Position numbers and translations under genes: made by a program. The notes beneath the pieces are model-generated. The model had not been told where the DNA came from, ran no database searches, and was given only the letters and a program-made list of their open reading frames with translations. A stretch of 64,000 bases of DNA from Promethearchaeota archaeon (GTDB lineage Archaea > Asgardarchaeota > Lokiarchaeia > Sigyniarchaeales > Promethearchaeaceae): assembly GCA_016933055.1 (NCBI GenBank), contig JAFGBS010000027.1:79072-143071 (forward strand). The letters run 5' to 3'. The first letter of the stretch is position 1. Every line of letters begins with the position of its first letter. Positions 53,796-62,768 of this stretch are shown here, in pieces.

Positions 53796-54773
53796 ATGGG
53801 AAAATATAAAATACTAGTTGCCGATAGTTTAGCAAAAGAGGGTATCGAAGAATTACAGATGCATCCGGAATTCGAAGTTACTGTAAACACTAAACATACA
53901 ACTGAAGAATTGATCAAACTAATTCCCCCTTTTCATGCTGTTATTGTTAGAAGCGCCACGAAATTAACTTCAGAGGTTTTACAAGCTGCTGAAAACTTAA
54001 AAGTGGTAGCTCGAGCGGGAACAGGATTTGATAATATCGACGTGGATACATGTTCCAAATTAGGTATAATTGTCATGATTACTCCTATGGGAAACTCACT
54101 AGCAGTGGCAGAACTCACTTTCGGATTTATGCTAGATTTTGCTCGGAGTATCTCTCTTGCTCGACAATCGATGATTGAAGGTCGATGGGACAAGAGTAAA
54201 TTTAAAGGAACCGAATTAGCAGGAAAAACTTTGGGAATTTTGGGTTTGGGAAGAATTGGAGCCTTAGTTGCAAAACGTGCTATAGCTTTTGATATGAATG
54301 TAATTGCTTTTGATAAATATATCACGAAGGTGAGAGCGGAACAATTTGGTGCTACTTTGCTTGAAGATTTTGATACATTTCTAAGCACAGCAGATTATAT
54401 CAGCATTCATGTACCCCTCACTTCCGAAACTGAAAATATGATCGATACACCACAATTCGAGATCATGAAACCCACAAGTTGTATTATAAATATCTCACGT
54501 GGAGGGATTGTTAATGAACAATCCCTTGTCACTGCCTTGAAAGAAAGAAAAATCGGTGGTGCTTGTATTGATGTATTCTCCAAGGAACCTGCAATACCTG
54601 AGGAATTTCCGTTCATACGATTACCAAATTGTATTACGACACCTCATTTAGGGGCCTCTACAGAAGAAGCCCAGATAAAAGTCGGCACAATTGCTGCAGA
54701 TCATATTGCTCAAGCTCTTCTCGAGAAAAAATTTCCCGATGCAGTGAATCTAAAACAAGTTCGCATCACATAG
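53796..54773 (+). CDS. serA: D-3-phosphoglycerate dehydrogenase (short form)
   Basis: A 325-residue D-isomer-specific 2-hydroxyacid dehydrogenase. NAD fold motif LGILGLGRIGALVAKRA, catalytic Arg in NISRGGIVNEQSL, and the catalytic His in TPHLGASTEEAQ are present. The start KILVADSLAKEGIEEL is typical SerA. It lacks the C-terminal ACT domain, so no serine feedback is expected. It probably opens serine synthesis together with the class V aminotransferase 720 bp downstream. Confidence 0.88.
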   Translation: MGKYKILVADSLAKEGIEELQMHPEFEVTVNTKHTTEELIKLIPPFHAVIVRSATKLTSEVLQAAENLKVVARAGTGFDNIDVDTCSKLGIIVMITPMGNSLAVAELTFGFMLDFARSISLARQSMIEGRWDKSKFKGTELAGKTLGILGLGRIGALVAKRAIAFDMNVIAFDKYITKVRAEQFGATLLEDFDTFLSTADYISIHVPLTSETENMIDTPQFEIMKPTSCIINISRGGIVNEQSLVTALKERKIGGACIDVFSKEPAIPEEFPFIRLPNCITTPHLGASTEEAQIKVGTIAADHIAQALLEKKFPDAVNLKQVRIT

Positions 54774-54833
54774 TAACAAACAAAAATATTAACCACTAAT
54801 TCTCCTATTTTTTTCCAACGATTTTATGAAATC

Positions 54834-55454
54834 TTGGTGAGACAGGTGCTATTAATCAATCAATTTAAAAGTCAAATTTTGATTTTTGAGGTGTACAAAA
54901 AATTTTCTGCGGGTTATGAGGATCTTTATCTGTGGACTCGGGCCAGTGCTTCTAAATCTAGATTCACAATAGATGTATTGAAAGCAAAGGAACTTGCCCG
55001 TAAGGATGGTATCTTTTATCACATCGAGCATCAAGACCGAAAACTATGTTTCTTTTTGTTTGAAAAAATGTTATATTTAGTGGGTTCTGAAAACGATGTG
55101 CAATTTCAATTGTTGGAAGCGATAATTGAGGAAACCTCGCAGGAATTCTTTGCTTTTTACAAAAATAAATTGGAGCATTATGAAGGCGGATTTATCTCTG
55201 ATTATAAAGACTTTGATAACCGATTTCTTTATATTATTGGAGACTTAAAACACATTGTGACGGTTGTGATTGCACCATGCGCAGTCTGTGGTAAATCAAT
55301 CGGAATTATTGCTAAAAATTCCCTCATTAATCGTTTCCCCGAACAGCGGATTCCGGTTCCCTTGGTATTCACTCATCAAGGACATTCCTTACTTATTTAT
55401 TTAGATAAACAGTTTAACGTACGAGGATCTGAGATTGTAGATATCTCATCATAG
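54834..55454 (+). CDS. Hypothetical protein between serine-synthesis genes
   Basis: A 206-residue soluble protein, not recognised. It starts at TTG or the adjoining GTG. Alternating strands and helices are seen (QILIFEVYKKF, CFFLFEKMLYLVG, SLLIYLDKQFNVRG), with a CAVCGKS turn. The pattern vaguely recalls longin or roadblock folds common in Asgard archaea, without firm support. It is sandwiched 61 bp after serA and 41 bp before the aminotransferase. Confidence 0.62.
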   Translation: MVRQVLLINQFKSQILIFEVYKKFSAGYEDLYLWTRASASKSRFTIDVLKAKELARKDGIFYHIEHQDRKLCFFLFEKMLYLVGSENDVQFQLLEAIIEETSQEFFAFYKNKLEHYEGGFISDYKDFDNRFLYIIGDLKHIVTVVIAPCAVCGKSIGIIAKNSLINRFPEQRIPVPLVFTHQGHSLLIYLDKQFNVRGSEIVDISS

Positions 55455-55494
55455 TGGATAAACCTTTTTTTCTCACCCTCTTATATCTGTACCT

Positions 55495-56610
55495 ATGACA
55501 TATGACAATTTTGATCCCGATGGGCAAAAAATTAAGTTATTCACTCCGGGTCCTGTGCAGGTTCCTGATTGGATATTAACCGAGTTAGCCAAACCTAATG
55601 ATACTCATCGGAGTAATCCCTATCGTGAATTACACGCGCTGGTACGAGCTAAGATGCAAAAATTATTGCATACCCATAATGATGTTTTCTTTTGGACTAA
55701 TTCCGGAACAGGAGTGATGGAAGCATGCATTTGGAACCTGATCGGTCCTGATGATAAAGCAATATTCTTTCCTTGCGGAGCTTTTGGAGAACGATGGGCA
55801 AAAACTGCGGAACAATGCGGCAAAGGAGATAATTCAGTAATAGTGAATGTAGAATGGGGTAAGGGGGTTTCTGCAGAGTTAGTGAAGAAAGAACTAAGTC
55901 AAGATAAGTATGATGTCGTTTTTATGACAATGAACGAAACTTCCACCGGAGTAATGAATCCTATTTGGAAAATTGGACCGATAGTTAAAGAGTATGGAGC
56001 TTTATTATGTGTTGATAGTGTATCATGTATGGCTGGTGTGGATATTAATGTGGATGCATGGGGAATTGATGTAGCATTAGCTTCGACACAAAAATGTTTT
56101 GCGTTACCCCCTGGTTTAGCCATATCTTCAGTTTCTGCAGCTGCACTTGAGAAAGCAAAAACAGTCCCTAATAGAGGTAATTATTTTGATTTCTTAGACA
56201 TGCTGAAAAAATCTCAATCTAATGAAACCCCTTCGACACCTGCAATTCCGTTATTACGTGCTTTAAATACCATGCTGGACTACATCTTGGATGAAGAGGG
56301 TCCGGAAAATCGTTATAAACGACATGCAAGCATGGCAAAATATATAAGAGAGTGGGCCGTTCAGCAAGGATTTGAAATTTTTAGTGAAGAGGGTTATCAT
56401 TCCAATACCGTCGTTACCATAAAAAATAACTTGAACTTAAATACAGCCAAATGGGTAAAAAAAGCAATTGAGCATGGTTACCGATTTGTAGATGGTTATG
56501 GAGATCTCAAGGGGAAGACTTTTCGCATTGCAGCAATGGGTGAGATTTCCATGAATGATGTGAAAGAATTCCTAACACTACTAATGAAACTCTTTGATGA
56601 AGTAAAGTGA
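55495..56610 (+). CDS. Class V aminotransferase (serine-pyruvate/phosphoserine type)
   Basis: A 371-residue PLP enzyme. FTPGPVQVPDW at the start, the glycine loop WTNSGTGVMEACIWNL, VDSVSCMAGVDI and the PLP lysine in ALASTQKCFALPPGLA mark the SPT/AGT/PSAT group. Its neighbour serA suggests phosphohydroxypyruvate as substrate, giving phosphoserine; serine-glyoxylate transamination is the alternative. No serB phosphatase is in the window. Confidence 0.87.
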   Translation: MTYDNFDPDGQKIKLFTPGPVQVPDWILTELAKPNDTHRSNPYRELHALVRAKMQKLLHTHNDVFFWTNSGTGVMEACIWNLIGPDDKAIFFPCGAFGERWAKTAEQCGKGDNSVIVNVEWGKGVSAELVKKELSQDKYDVVFMTMNETSTGVMNPIWKIGPIVKEYGALLCVDSVSCMAGVDINVDAWGIDVALASTQKCFALPPGLAISSVSAAALEKAKTVPNRGNYFDFLDMLKKSQSNETPSTPAIPLLRALNTMLDYILDEEGPENRYKRHASMAKYIREWAVQQGFEIFSEEGYHSNTVVTIKNNLNLNTAKWVKKAIEHGYRFVDGYGDLKGKTFRIAAMGEISMNDVKEFLTLLMKLFDEVK

Positions 56611-56700
56611 AATTGTCTTATTCCATCCATTTTATTTTTTAAGAGTCATCACTTATTTTACTCGGACTTTATTCTTTTTATATGAATTTTGGTGATAAGC

Positions 56701-58956
56701 ATGGGAACTCGACGACATAGTATGGAAGATATACTGGAACTAATGAAAGATCCCGAATCATTGAGATGCGTGGGTTTAGTAGGTCACATTGACCATGGAA
56801 AAACCACTCTTTCAGATTCTCTTCTCGCGGAAGCAGGTTTACTAAACGAATCTCTCGTAGGAGAAGCTCGTGCATTGGATTATCTTGAAGAAGAACAAAG
56901 ACGCGGTATCACCATGAAATCCGCAAATGTGTCTCTGTATTACGAAAAAGGTATTCGAGAAAAACCATTTTTAATTAATCTGGTGGATACACCAGGTCAT
57001 CTAGATTTTAGTGGAAAAGTTACTCGAGCATTGCGTTTGATAGACGGAGTTGTTGTCATAGTTGACGCAGTAGAAGAGATTAATTCCCAATCCGAAATCG
57101 TTGTAAAGCAAGCGTTGGAAGAAGCAGTCAAACCAATATTGTTTATTAATAAGATCGATCGGCTTTATCGAGAATTAAAATTAACCAATGAAGAAATAAA
57201 AAATAAACTTAATCATATAATTACTACTTTCAATAGTCTTATTGATAGATTTTCAGACGAAAAATATAAAATTGGATGGAAAGTAAATCCAGAGAACGGC
57301 TCTGTCATTTTTGGTTCTGCATTGCATAAATGGGGTTTTACGATATCTAAAATATTAGCTTATAACTGGACTTTCAAAAATATCTCTGAAAAATACCAGA
57401 ATGATGATTACGAAGATCTTGCTTCCATTTTTCCTGTGTGGGAATCAATTTTATCCGCAATTATTACACACCTCCCAAATCCAAAAGAATCGCAGAAATA
57501 TCGCATAAAAGCAATATGGGATGGAAAATCTGAAAGCGATTTGGGAAAAAGTATGCTGAATTGCGATCCTAATGGTCCGTTAGTTATGTGCATGAGCAAT
57601 ATTAAGTACGACGTTCATGGATTAATCTCTACAGGGCGAGTGTTTTCAGGTACTTTACGAAAAGGAGACAAGGTTTACTTGTTAGATCATGATTCTGAAG
57701 AACGAATCATGAAAGTTGCAATATATATGGGGGCACGCATGGATAACGCGACCGAAATCCCCGCTGGTAATATTGCTGCGGTTGGTGGACTAAAAAAAGT
57801 CAGAAGTGGGGAAACTATTGTTAGTAGCGAGAGTAAAGATGTAATGACCTCTTTCGAAAATGTAAAATATGTTAGTCAACCGGTTGTGACTGTTGCAATT
57901 GAACCTGAAATGCTGAAAAATTTGAATTCACTTCAAGAAAATTTGGATCACCTATTGATTGAAGATCCCAATTTGTTTTACGAAATAAGTAGCGATACAG
58001 GAGAAGTCCTTCTATCTGGATTGGGTCCATTACATTTGGAAGTAGCGGTGAAAGAGTTAGAAGAAAAAGGGATGAATATAACCGTATCGAAACCAATGAG
58101 TGTTTTTAGAGAATCAATCATGAACGAATCTAGTGAAGTAACTGTGAGTTCTTCGGATAATACAATGATTCTAAGCCTTAAAGTAGAGCGAAATGATCTA
58201 AAAACCATCAATTTTCTTAAAAAAATCAAACTCACAGCATATCCTAGTTATACCCAAATAATTACGGCTTTAAAAAAGAATACGAGCCTTAAAAAAAAGG
58301 AAACTAATGGTTATATATTTTCGGACGTTTATGGTAATTTAGTACTAAATGGGACTAACAATATACGATTTGAAGTTTATTCCGGGAGAAAAAAACAAAA
58401 ACAACAATTGGCACAGAATTCTAAACATATAAATCAGCACATGATCCATGTAAAAGATACTTTGATAGGGGAAATGAACACATCCTTTCGAAACATGTTC
58501 TTATCGGGACCATTATGCAGAGAACGTTTAGCAGAATTGAAAATCACTTTAACTAATCTTGAATTGAAAAAACTAGCAGATGAGCATTTCATTGCAGACA
58601 TTACGATTTTGCTCCGTGAAGCGGTTTTTAAAGCTTTGAAACAAACTGGATCGGTTCTATTGGAACCAGTTTATGAATTGATTATACAAGCCCCCCCAGA
58701 TCAAGTGGGGGCGATCACCCCTCTACTAGCACAACATCAAAGCCGAATTACAGAAATAAGCCAAAATGAATATTCAGCGCAGTTACAGTGTTATATGTCT
58801 GTTAGAGAATATATTGATTTTAGTACAGAATTACGATCTAGAACATCAGGGAGAGCATTTTGGCAAACTCATTTTTATTCTTTCGAAGAGGTACCTGAAA
58901 ATATACGAGATACTATTATTACTGAAATAAAATTTAGAAAAGGGATGTTTTATTAA
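56701..58956 (+). CDS. Elongation factor 2 paralogue lacking the diphthamide histidine
   Basis: A 751-residue EF-2-type GTPase from ATG 56701, about 20 bp after a TTTTTATATG box. GTP motifs are intact: GHIDHGKTT, RGITMK, DTPGHLDFSG, NKID. Domains II-V follow, ending RKGMFY like archaeal EF-2 (RKGL). In domain IV, aligning from SVLLEP back to the LLREAVFKAL helix puts E628 at the diphthamide histidine position, with H629 one residue off. The usual DAIHRGPAQ motif is gone. Asgard archaea are known to carry such EF-2 paralogues. Its function is unknown and it may not be the main translocase. Confidence 0.88.
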   Translation: MGTRRHSMEDILELMKDPESLRCVGLVGHIDHGKTTLSDSLLAEAGLLNESLVGEARALDYLEEEQRRGITMKSANVSLYYEKGIREKPFLINLVDTPGHLDFSGKVTRALRLIDGVVVIVDAVEEINSQSEIVVKQALEEAVKPILFINKIDRLYRELKLTNEEIKNKLNHIITTFNSLIDRFSDEKYKIGWKVNPENGSVIFGSALHKWGFTISKILAYNWTFKNISEKYQNDDYEDLASIFPVWESILSAIITHLPNPKESQKYRIKAIWDGKSESDLGKSMLNCDPNGPLVMCMSNIKYDVHGLISTGRVFSGTLRKGDKVYLLDHDSEERIMKVAIYMGARMDNATEIPAGNIAAVGGLKKVRSGETIVSSESKDVMTSFENVKYVSQPVVTVAIEPEMLKNLNSLQENLDHLLIEDPNLFYEISSDTGEVLLSGLGPLHLEVAVKELEEKGMNITVSKPMSVFRESIMNESSEVTVSSSDNTMILSLKVERNDLKTINFLKKIKLTAYPSYTQIITALKKNTSLKKKETNGYIFSDVYGNLVLNGTNNIRFEVYSGRKKQKQQLAQNSKHINQHMIHVKDTLIGEMNTSFRNMFLSGPLCRERLAELKITLTNLELKKLADEHFIADITILLREAVFKALKQTGSVLLEPVYELIIQAPPDQVGAITPLLAQHQSRITEISQNEYSAQLQCYMSVREYIDFSTELRSRTSGRAFWQTHFYSFEEVPENIRDTIITEIKFRKGMFY

Positions 58957-60101
58957 TCCCGCACAATAAAATCTTCCAGTTTATCTTTCGCTTTTTCCCT
59001 TTCTTTTTGGTGGTGGATCAGAAATTTCGTAACTTTTTCAATCAATATCGCTTTTAATTCCCCAGTCAATAAATCTCCATTTCGATAAGCAAGTTCAATT
59101 TCATCTAATTTTTTATCTATCGGTTCAAATAAAATTTTCAACCACTGAAAGGAGACATCTATATCGGGATTCCCTCCCAATTTTCGATGCGTTTCGATAT
59201 CGGGCTGACCCCCACTGAATGCATGTTTGTTAATTTTATTTTTTACTTGTTTAGGAGTGTCTGTTACATAAATCGTAGAATTGGGATTAGAAGCGCTCAT
59301 CTTACCGGCAGGTCCTAAAAGACTAGGTATAAACTTATTCTGTATAGAAGCTGGTTTATAATACCCCAATTTTGGCAATACATCTCTGCATACTCGGAAG
59401 TGAGGATCTTGATCCACCCCATGAGGAATTAAACAAGGGATGTTCTTTCCTTGTTGGACTGATTTCAAAATAGCGGGGGCTGCTTGAATAGAAGTATAAA
59501 AGATTTGACCAATATTAGCGGAATTTTCAAATCCAAAGGATGCCTTAACGGTTGAAAATGTGATCTTTTTCGCAATCGGTAATGCAATATTATAAAGGGT
59601 TTTAGCGTTTTCGGTATCGATAATTATCTGAGTTTTTTTCGGATCAAAACCTAAAGCAATTACATCTAAAGCATTATCATACGCGAGTTCTTTAGTTTCC
59701 TCCATGGATAAATCTTCTTTAAACAAAAATTTTTCATCATCCGTCATTTGAAAAATAAATTCCGCTCCGAATTTGTCTTGTAACCATTTAGTAAAAATCC
59801 ATGGTACAAGATGTCCGATGTGCGTCTTTTCAGAAGGTCCTCTGCCAGTATACAGATAAAACGGATTTCCTTTTTCATATTCATCTAATAACCAGTTTAA
59901 GTCACGATGAGTAAAGAAAAGATCTCTGCGTAACATGAAATGCAGCCTTCCTGTATGCTTTTGAATACGTTTTAACAACTCGGGTGTAATAGGTTCAGTC
60001 CCAAATCTCTCTATGAGCTTGTCATAGTCTACAACTCCTTCTACATCCCAAGGAGTAACAATAAAATCTTCATCCGCCACAATCGTGCACCTGTTTGTCA
60101 T
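58953..60101 (-). CDS. trpS: Tryptophanyl-tRNA synthetase
   Basis: A 382-residue class I synthetase of archaeal/eukaryotic type. The HIGH box appears in GRGPSEKTHIGHLVPW and the KMSKS box in GPAGKMSASNPNS. FQMTDDEKFLFK and PHGVDQDPHFRVCRD are typical of this group, and the DVEGVVDYDKLIERFG opening is also conserved. It charges tRNA-Trp. Its end overlaps the EF-2 paralogue end by four bases, tail to tail. Confidence 0.95.
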   Translation of the reverse strand: MTNRCTIVADEDFIVTPWDVEGVVDYDKLIERFGTEPITPELLKRIQKHTGRLHFMLRRDLFFTHRDLNWLLDEYEKGNPFYLYTGRGPSEKTHIGHLVPWIFTKWLQDKFGAEFIFQMTDDEKFLFKEDLSMEETKELAYDNALDVIALGFDPKKTQIIIDTENAKTLYNIALPIAKKITFSTVKASFGFENSANIGQIFYTSIQAAPAILKSVQQGKNIPCLIPHGVDQDPHFRVCRDVLPKLGYYKPASIQNKFIPSLLGPAGKMSASNPNSTIYVTDTPKQVKNKINKHAFSGGQPDIETHRKLGGNPDIDVSFQWLKILFEPIDKKLDEIELAYRNGDLLTGELKAILIEKVTKFLIHHQKEREKAKDKLEDFIVRD

Positions 60102-60351
60102 GAATTTTACAATGGAAAAGCTTCAATAGAATCCAATTAAAATCTATAAATCAAAGTTAAAAAAATTAGGGAAAAGTCTCTCTGACGAATGATTTTTTTA
60201 TATAACTTCCTTCAAACTACGTGAATTCCGTACACAATGGGCTATAAGTGACACTGTGGATTTTATAATTGAAATCACGTGCAGCTTTTGCACGAAGTCT
60301 TAGAAAAACACAAGTTATTACAATTGAACCATTTTCAAGATAGAAAATCAA

Positions 60352-61089
60352 TTATGTAAATACTTTTTGAATCATTTCGTTTGCTTTTTCTATCTGTGGA
60401 GGGCCGTCATACATTTTAATTCCACGAATCATGACCAAACGATTGCAAACAGGTATCAGCATTTCCAAATTGTGCTGAATGACAATAAGAGTGATTTCAT
60501 ATTTCTCATTCAGCGTTTTAAGAAGCGAGAGAAGGTCTCTTACCATAGTAAAATCCAAAGCAGAGGTAGGTTCATCTAAGAGCAATATATCAGGATTCCG
60601 AACTAACGCCTGGGCGATAAGTACTTTTTGTTGTTCTCCCCCCGAAAGATGTCCAATGGGTCTATTTTTAAATCGTTCCATTTTGACTTTGTGTAATGCA
60701 AGGATGACTGGATCACCAACTATTAAGCTTCCATTTCCTACATTAACATTATTCGCACCGTATCGATACAAACCCATCTCAACAACGTCATACACTGTAG
60801 CAGGGAATTCACGTTGAACGGGGTGCATCTGGGGGACATAACCGATCTCTTTATAAGTTTTAGAAGTCACTGGTTTCCCGTTTACCAAAATAGTCCCTGA
60901 TTTTGCTTTATAAATTCCAAGGATGGTTTTTAGTAAAGTTGTTTTTCCGGATCCATTTTTTCCAATCAGTCCTAAATAGTCCCCATTATTTACAATTAAA
61001 TCAATATCTTTCAGAACAACATTATGTCCTAGCATTACGGTTACTTTTTCCATTTCAATTACTGGGTTGGGGAAGAATTCTTTATTCAT
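60352..61089 (-). CDS. znuC: Metal ABC transporter ATPase (ZnuC/MntB-like)
   Basis: A 245-residue ABC ATPase. Walker A GLIGKNGSGKTTLLK, the Q-loop IGYVPQMHPV, signature LSGGEQQKVLIAQAL, Walker B ILLLDEPTSALD and switch VIQHNLE are present. I trimmed 81 upstream codons that merely read through the permease tail. It overlaps the permease gene by eight bases. It powers import of zinc or manganese by the adjacent permease and binding protein. Confidence 0.92.
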   Translation of the reverse strand: MNKEFFPNPVIEMEKVTVMLGHNVVLKDIDLIVNNGDYLGLIGKNGSGKTTLLKTILGIYKAKSGTILVNGKPVTSKTYKEIGYVPQMHPVQREFPATVYDVVEMGLYRYGANNVNVGNGSLIVGDPVILALHKVKMERFKNRPIGHLSGGEQQKVLIAQALVRNPDILLLDEPTSALDFTMVRDLLSLLKTLNEKYEITLIVIQHNLEMLIPVCNRLVMIRGIKMYDGPPQIEKANEMIQKVFT

Positions 61090-62119
61090 GATGGTGACCT
61101 CCATGTTGGGAGTGATCGTGAACATGATGATGTTCATCAACATGCTCATGATCTTGGGTGGCTGTTTCTGGCGATTCTTCTGTATCTTCCATTTCACAAT
61201 ACATACAATATGAATCCCCAATAGCTTCCTCACACACATTGCATAAATGTGAATCAATTTCGGGAATTGAATGTTTTCTTCTTTTGGGGGAAAAAGCCAT
61301 CGAAAAGATAAACACAATTGTAAGCAACACAACGATGGTAGCTGAAGCGGAAATTTCTAACACATAGGAAATTGGAAAAGCTGCAATTGCACAGAAAAAC
61401 GAAATAATAACAGAATAAACCACCATTTTCTTGATGTCATAAGTATATTGATATGCAGCTGCTGCAGGAGTTACGACAAATGCCATGATAAGAATGATTC
61501 CAACCACTCGAATTCCCATAATCACTGTTAATGCTACAATAACTAGGAAAATGTAGGAGATTAAACGAGTAGGGATCCCGTTTGCTTGAGCTAATTCTTC
61601 ATCAAAAGTGCTAAAGTATAACCATTTACCCATGATCACCATTGTTATCACAATTACGATTGCAAATCCAAGAGTTAATAGCAATTCCTCAAGATTTACT
61701 GATGATAGACTTCCAAACAACAGAGAACTAACGCTAACATTATAATTATTATATAAACTGATGAATATGATACCCAAAGCCATCGTTAAAGCAAATAATA
61801 TACCGATAGAAGTTTCATTGGATAGTTTCGTTTTTTCTCGGATGTATCCTATACCTAAAGCGGTTATGAGGGCAAATATAGAAACGGGATATAAGATATT
61901 GATGCCTAATAAGAGACCGAGTGCTCCTCCAGCAAATGCAGAATGTGCAATTCCGTTTCCAAAAAAAATTAAACCACGTAATACCATAAATACTCCGACA
62001 ATACTGCAAACTACACCAATAATAATTGCTGCAAATATCGGACGAACTAAAATATTATTACTAAATGGACGGCGAAATAGAGCAGTAAAGAAGTTAAGTA
62101 ATTTATCCCATAGGCTCAT
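61082..62119 (-). CDS. znuB: Metal ABC transporter permease (ZnuB-like) with zinc-ribbon and His-rich tail
   Basis: A 345-residue ABC-3 family permease. About 8-9 helices occupy residues 20-280, with family blocks FFGNGIAHSAFAGGALG and MGIRVVGIILIMAF. Unusually, it continues after the last helix: a four-Cys ribbon at about 293-308 (CNVCEEAIGDSYCMYC) and a final 23 residues with 11 His. Ordinary ZnuB stops near 260-290. The tail faces the cytoplasm and may hold or sense incoming metal. It shares a TAATG junction with the regulator gene upstream. Confidence 0.9.
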   Translation of the reverse strand: MSLWDKLLNFFTALFRRPFSNNILVRPIFAAIIIGVVCSIVGVFMVLRGLIFFGNGIAHSAFAGGALGLLLGINILYPVSIFALITALGIGYIREKTKLSNETSIGILFALTMALGIIFISLYNNYNVSVSSLLFGSLSSVNLEELLLTLGFAIVIVITMVIMGKWLYFSTFDEELAQANGIPTRLISYIFLVIVALTVIMGIRVVGIILIMAFVVTPAAAAYQYTYDIKKMVVYSVIISFFCAIAAFPISYVLEISASATIVVLLTIVFIFSMAFSPKRRKHSIPEIDSHLCNVCEEAIGDSYCMYCEMEDTEESPETATQDHEHVDEHHHVHDHSQHGGHHHE

Positions 62120-62619
62120 TATTTGATTCCTCCTTCTTCGTCTTCACGATGCTCATGACATTCTGGATACATGATAACCAAACCCGAACAGTGATTACGA
62201 TGATATTTTTCGCAAATTAACTTTGCAAGTTTACAGGACATATTTGGGGCAAGTCGGAGAGCTTCGTCATATGATTCTTTTTTTGTCAAATCCAATGTAT
62301 TTAGAAGAAAATCTTGGACTAAATGAATATGATTTTGGAGGTGTATGATTGAATTGTTTTGTTCCATTTTCAACTGCACCGTTTTATACTTTTTCCACAT
62401 AATTTGATTCTTTTCTACCATTCGAGCTAATGCACTATTTATAGTTTGGGGAGGAATTGCTAATCGTTCAGCAAAATCACTTGGACGAATCCTTACGTTA
62501 CTAATAATTTGTCTAAATTCCTCATCAGTTGAAGGATTATGACTAACAATTTCCTTTAAAAATTCCATCAAAATTTTAAACTCTACCGTGTGAGTTTCTT
62601 GAAGGTTTGGATCAAACAT
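62119..62619 (-). CDS. DtxR/MntR-like metal-dependent repressor
   Basis: A 166-residue protein. A winged helix region (RPSDFAERLAIPPQTINSAL, then RMVEKNQI) is followed by a metal-binding helical domain, IHLVQDFLLNTLDLTKKESY and DEALRLAPNMSCKLAKLICE, like the DtxR/MntR dimer domain. C-terminal Cys/His (HRNHCSGLVIMYPECHEHRE) may add metal ligands. It heads the minus-strand transporter operon and faces the binding-protein gene, so it probably represses both in metal sufficiency. Confidence 0.78.
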   Translation of the reverse strand: MFDPNLQETHTVEFKILMEFLKEIVSHNPSTDEEFRQIISNVRIRPSDFAERLAIPPQTINSALARMVEKNQIMWKKYKTVQLKMEQNNSIIHLQNHIHLVQDFLLNTLDLTKKESYDEALRLAPNMSCKLAKLICEKYHRNHCSGLVIMYPECHEHREDEEGGIK

Positions 62620-62768
62620 AGGTTAAGTCATAATCATATGATTCTAATTAAAGTTTTGCGGTTATGTATTATCGTAAAGCTTTATAAAATCTAATAAAAG
62701 GTTTCTTACGAACTAACGATTAATCGTAAAGAACAAGCTTTATATTTAGATATAAAATAGGTAAAACT
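62620..62768. promoter_or_regulatory. Divergent operator/promoter region of the metal-uptake locus
   Basis: An inverted repeat TTACGA (62706-62711) / TCGTAA (62724-62729) lies upstream of the binding-protein promoter. ATCGTAAAG occurs twice, at 62671-62679 and 62723-62731. A TTTATATTTA box at about 62739-62748 sits about 25 bp before ATG 62769, implying a leaderless mRNA. The repeats are good candidates for the DtxR-like repressor's sites. Confidence 0.55.

Noticed and set aside
61090..61332. 81-codon N-terminal extension of the metal ABC ATPase
   Set aside because: It reads through the permease's His-rich tail in another frame. The ABC fold begins right after ATG 61089, so the extension is not coding.
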